A DNA stretch of 14,898 nt, taken from the NCBI GenBank assembly GCA_019104905.1, contig JAHRXB010000252.1:1-14898 (forward strand). The letters are read 5' to 3'. The notes under the pieces were generated by a model, which saw nothing but the letters and a program-made list of their open reading frames with translations, was not told the DNA's origin and made no database searches. The DNA is from Bdellovibrio sp. (lineage in GTDB: Bacteria; Bdellovibrionota; Bdellovibrionia; Bdellovibrionales; Bdellovibrionaceae). The translations under genes and the position numbers were made by a program. The number at the start of each line of letters is the position of its first letter. Within the stretch, counting starts at the first letter, position 1. Positions 14,153 through 14,898 of this stretch are shown piece after piece.

Positions 14153-14842
14153 TCAAGGACGAGGGCTTGGTTGGACCTGTTGGGTTGCGATGTGATCTGT
14201 GAACCACTGAGAAGCAAGGACCGCGACCTGCTCTAATGTCCCTGGTTCTTCAAAAAGATGTGTGGCACCGGGTATGATCTCGATCTTTTTTTTGCAATGG
14301 AGTTGGGCGTAGGCTTGACGGTTTAAATCGATCACAACGTCGTCGTCTCCGCCAATAATCAAAAGCGTCGGAGCTTGCACGCGAGCCAGGGCGCGATCAG
14401 CTAAGTCTGTACGTCCGCCTCTTGAAACGACGGCGAAAATGTTCTGAGGTTCTTGCGCGGCAGCCACGAGGGCGGCGCCGGCGCCGGTGCTGGCGCCGAA
14501 GTACCCCACTTTCATGGAGCGGGTGGGGGCCTGTTCTGCGACCCAGTTTTTGGCAAAGATCAGACGTTGTGCTAATGAGTCGATATTAAAAACTTGGGCG
14601 CGATCATTTTCTTCTTCTGGGGTGAGTAGGTCCATCAGGAGTGTGCCCAGTCCCGCTTTGCGCAGTTCTCGAGCGACAAAGTTGTTTCGAGTGCTCCAGC
14701 GACTGCTTCCACTGCCATGGGCGAAGATGATGATCCCCTGAGCGCCTTTGGGAAGGGACATAATTCCATTGAGATGAAGACCTTTGTAGCTAATCACGAC
14801 TTCTTGTTCGTCTTTGTTTAATAGACCTTGTCCTGTTTTCAT
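14153..14842 (-). CDS. Alpha/beta hydrolase, dienelactone-hydrolase-like, 229 aa
   Basis: ATG 14842 follows AAGGA at 7-8 bases. The fold is visible from the strand order and catalytic set: oxyanion region FAHGSGSSR (40-48), nucleophile elbow G116-A-S118-T-G120, acid in GGDDD (D166-D168), and the catalytic His195 in GATHLFEEPG. The wording of these motifs matches the family often annotated as dienelactone hydrolase or as the hydrolase partner of phosphoribosyltransferase-like proteins. There is no signal peptide, so it is cytoplasmic. The natural substrate is unknown; esters or acyl conjugates are possible. Its stop codon (14153-14155 on the minus strand) abuts the TAA of the startless stretch with no base between. 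Confidence 0.92.
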   Translation of the reverse strand: MKTGQGLLNKDEQEVVISYKGLHLNGIMSLPKGAQGIIIFAHGSGSSRWSTRNNFVARELRKAGLGTLLMDLLTPEEENDRAQVFNIDSLAQRLIFAKNWVAEQAPTRSMKVGYFGASTGAGAALVAAAQEPQNIFAVVSRGGRTDLADRALARVQAPTLLIIGGDDDVVIDLNRQAYAQLHCKKKIEIIPGATHLFEEPGTLEQVAVLASQWFTDHIATQQVQPSPRP

Positions 14843-14898
14843 TGTGCTTTCCTTGGTAAGATAAAGATCAATTCTAGAAAGTTCAGCCTAATGAAAAG

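Overview
The window reads as chromosomal DNA of a Gram-negative bacterium. Several products carry Sec or lipoprotein signals, and Shine-Dalgarno sites of the AAGGAG/GGAGG type precede many genes. Base composition looks close to even (not counted). The mix of secreted Cys-rich proteins, unrecognised lipoproteins and an AlkX/YcaQ-type glycosylase resembles Bdellovibrio and relatives, but that placement is an inference without a marker gene.

Layout. 1-1247 (-): 5' part of a large lipoprotein gene running off the window. 1437-1513 (+): a tRNA with anticodon CAU, with its own promoter and terminator. 1594-6280 (+): a 41-residue membrane peptide, a helicase IV-like protein with an inserted PD-(D/E)XK-type nuclease domain, a small secreted protein with an acidic tail, and an AlkX/YcaQ-type DNA glycosylase. 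6365-7570 (+): a secreted protein with 18 cysteines in the mature part. 7587-8810 (-): a catalase-like lipoprotein. 8961-10520 (-): a tight three-gene operon of an orphan HsdR-N-like nuclease, a tiny secreted Cys-rich protein and a one-pass membrane protein. 10645-12478 (-): an MFS transporter overlapping a DUF2239 gene, driven by a promoter sitting in a large inverted repeat. 12656-13033 (+): a SnoaL/NTF2-like protein. 13095-13454 (-): YjdM (PhnA). 13612-14004 (+): a group II truncated haemoglobin. 14009-14152: a coding-like stretch without a start. 14153-14842 (-): an alpha/beta hydrolase.

How the parts fit. The helicase/nuclease, the AlkX glycosylase and the orphan nuclease all act on DNA, but they lie in different units. 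The clearest coordinated units are the nuclease operon, where each downstream ribosome site overlaps or abuts the preceding stop, and the MFS-DUF2239 pair, where a repressor-type operator covers the -10 and spacer. No regulator gene for that operator is in the window. Three plus-strand genes (1863, 4674, 6365) lack a Shine-Dalgarno site and instead have a -10-like hexamer just before the start codon, suggesting leaderless or near-leaderless mRNAs.

The best candidates for something undescribed are the nuclease/Cys-rich/membrane operon, the catalase-like lipoprotein with Glu where I expect the haem-ligand Tyr, the leaderless-type starts, and the startless coding tail after the globin. No CRISPR array, insertion sequence, rRNA or integrase was seen.
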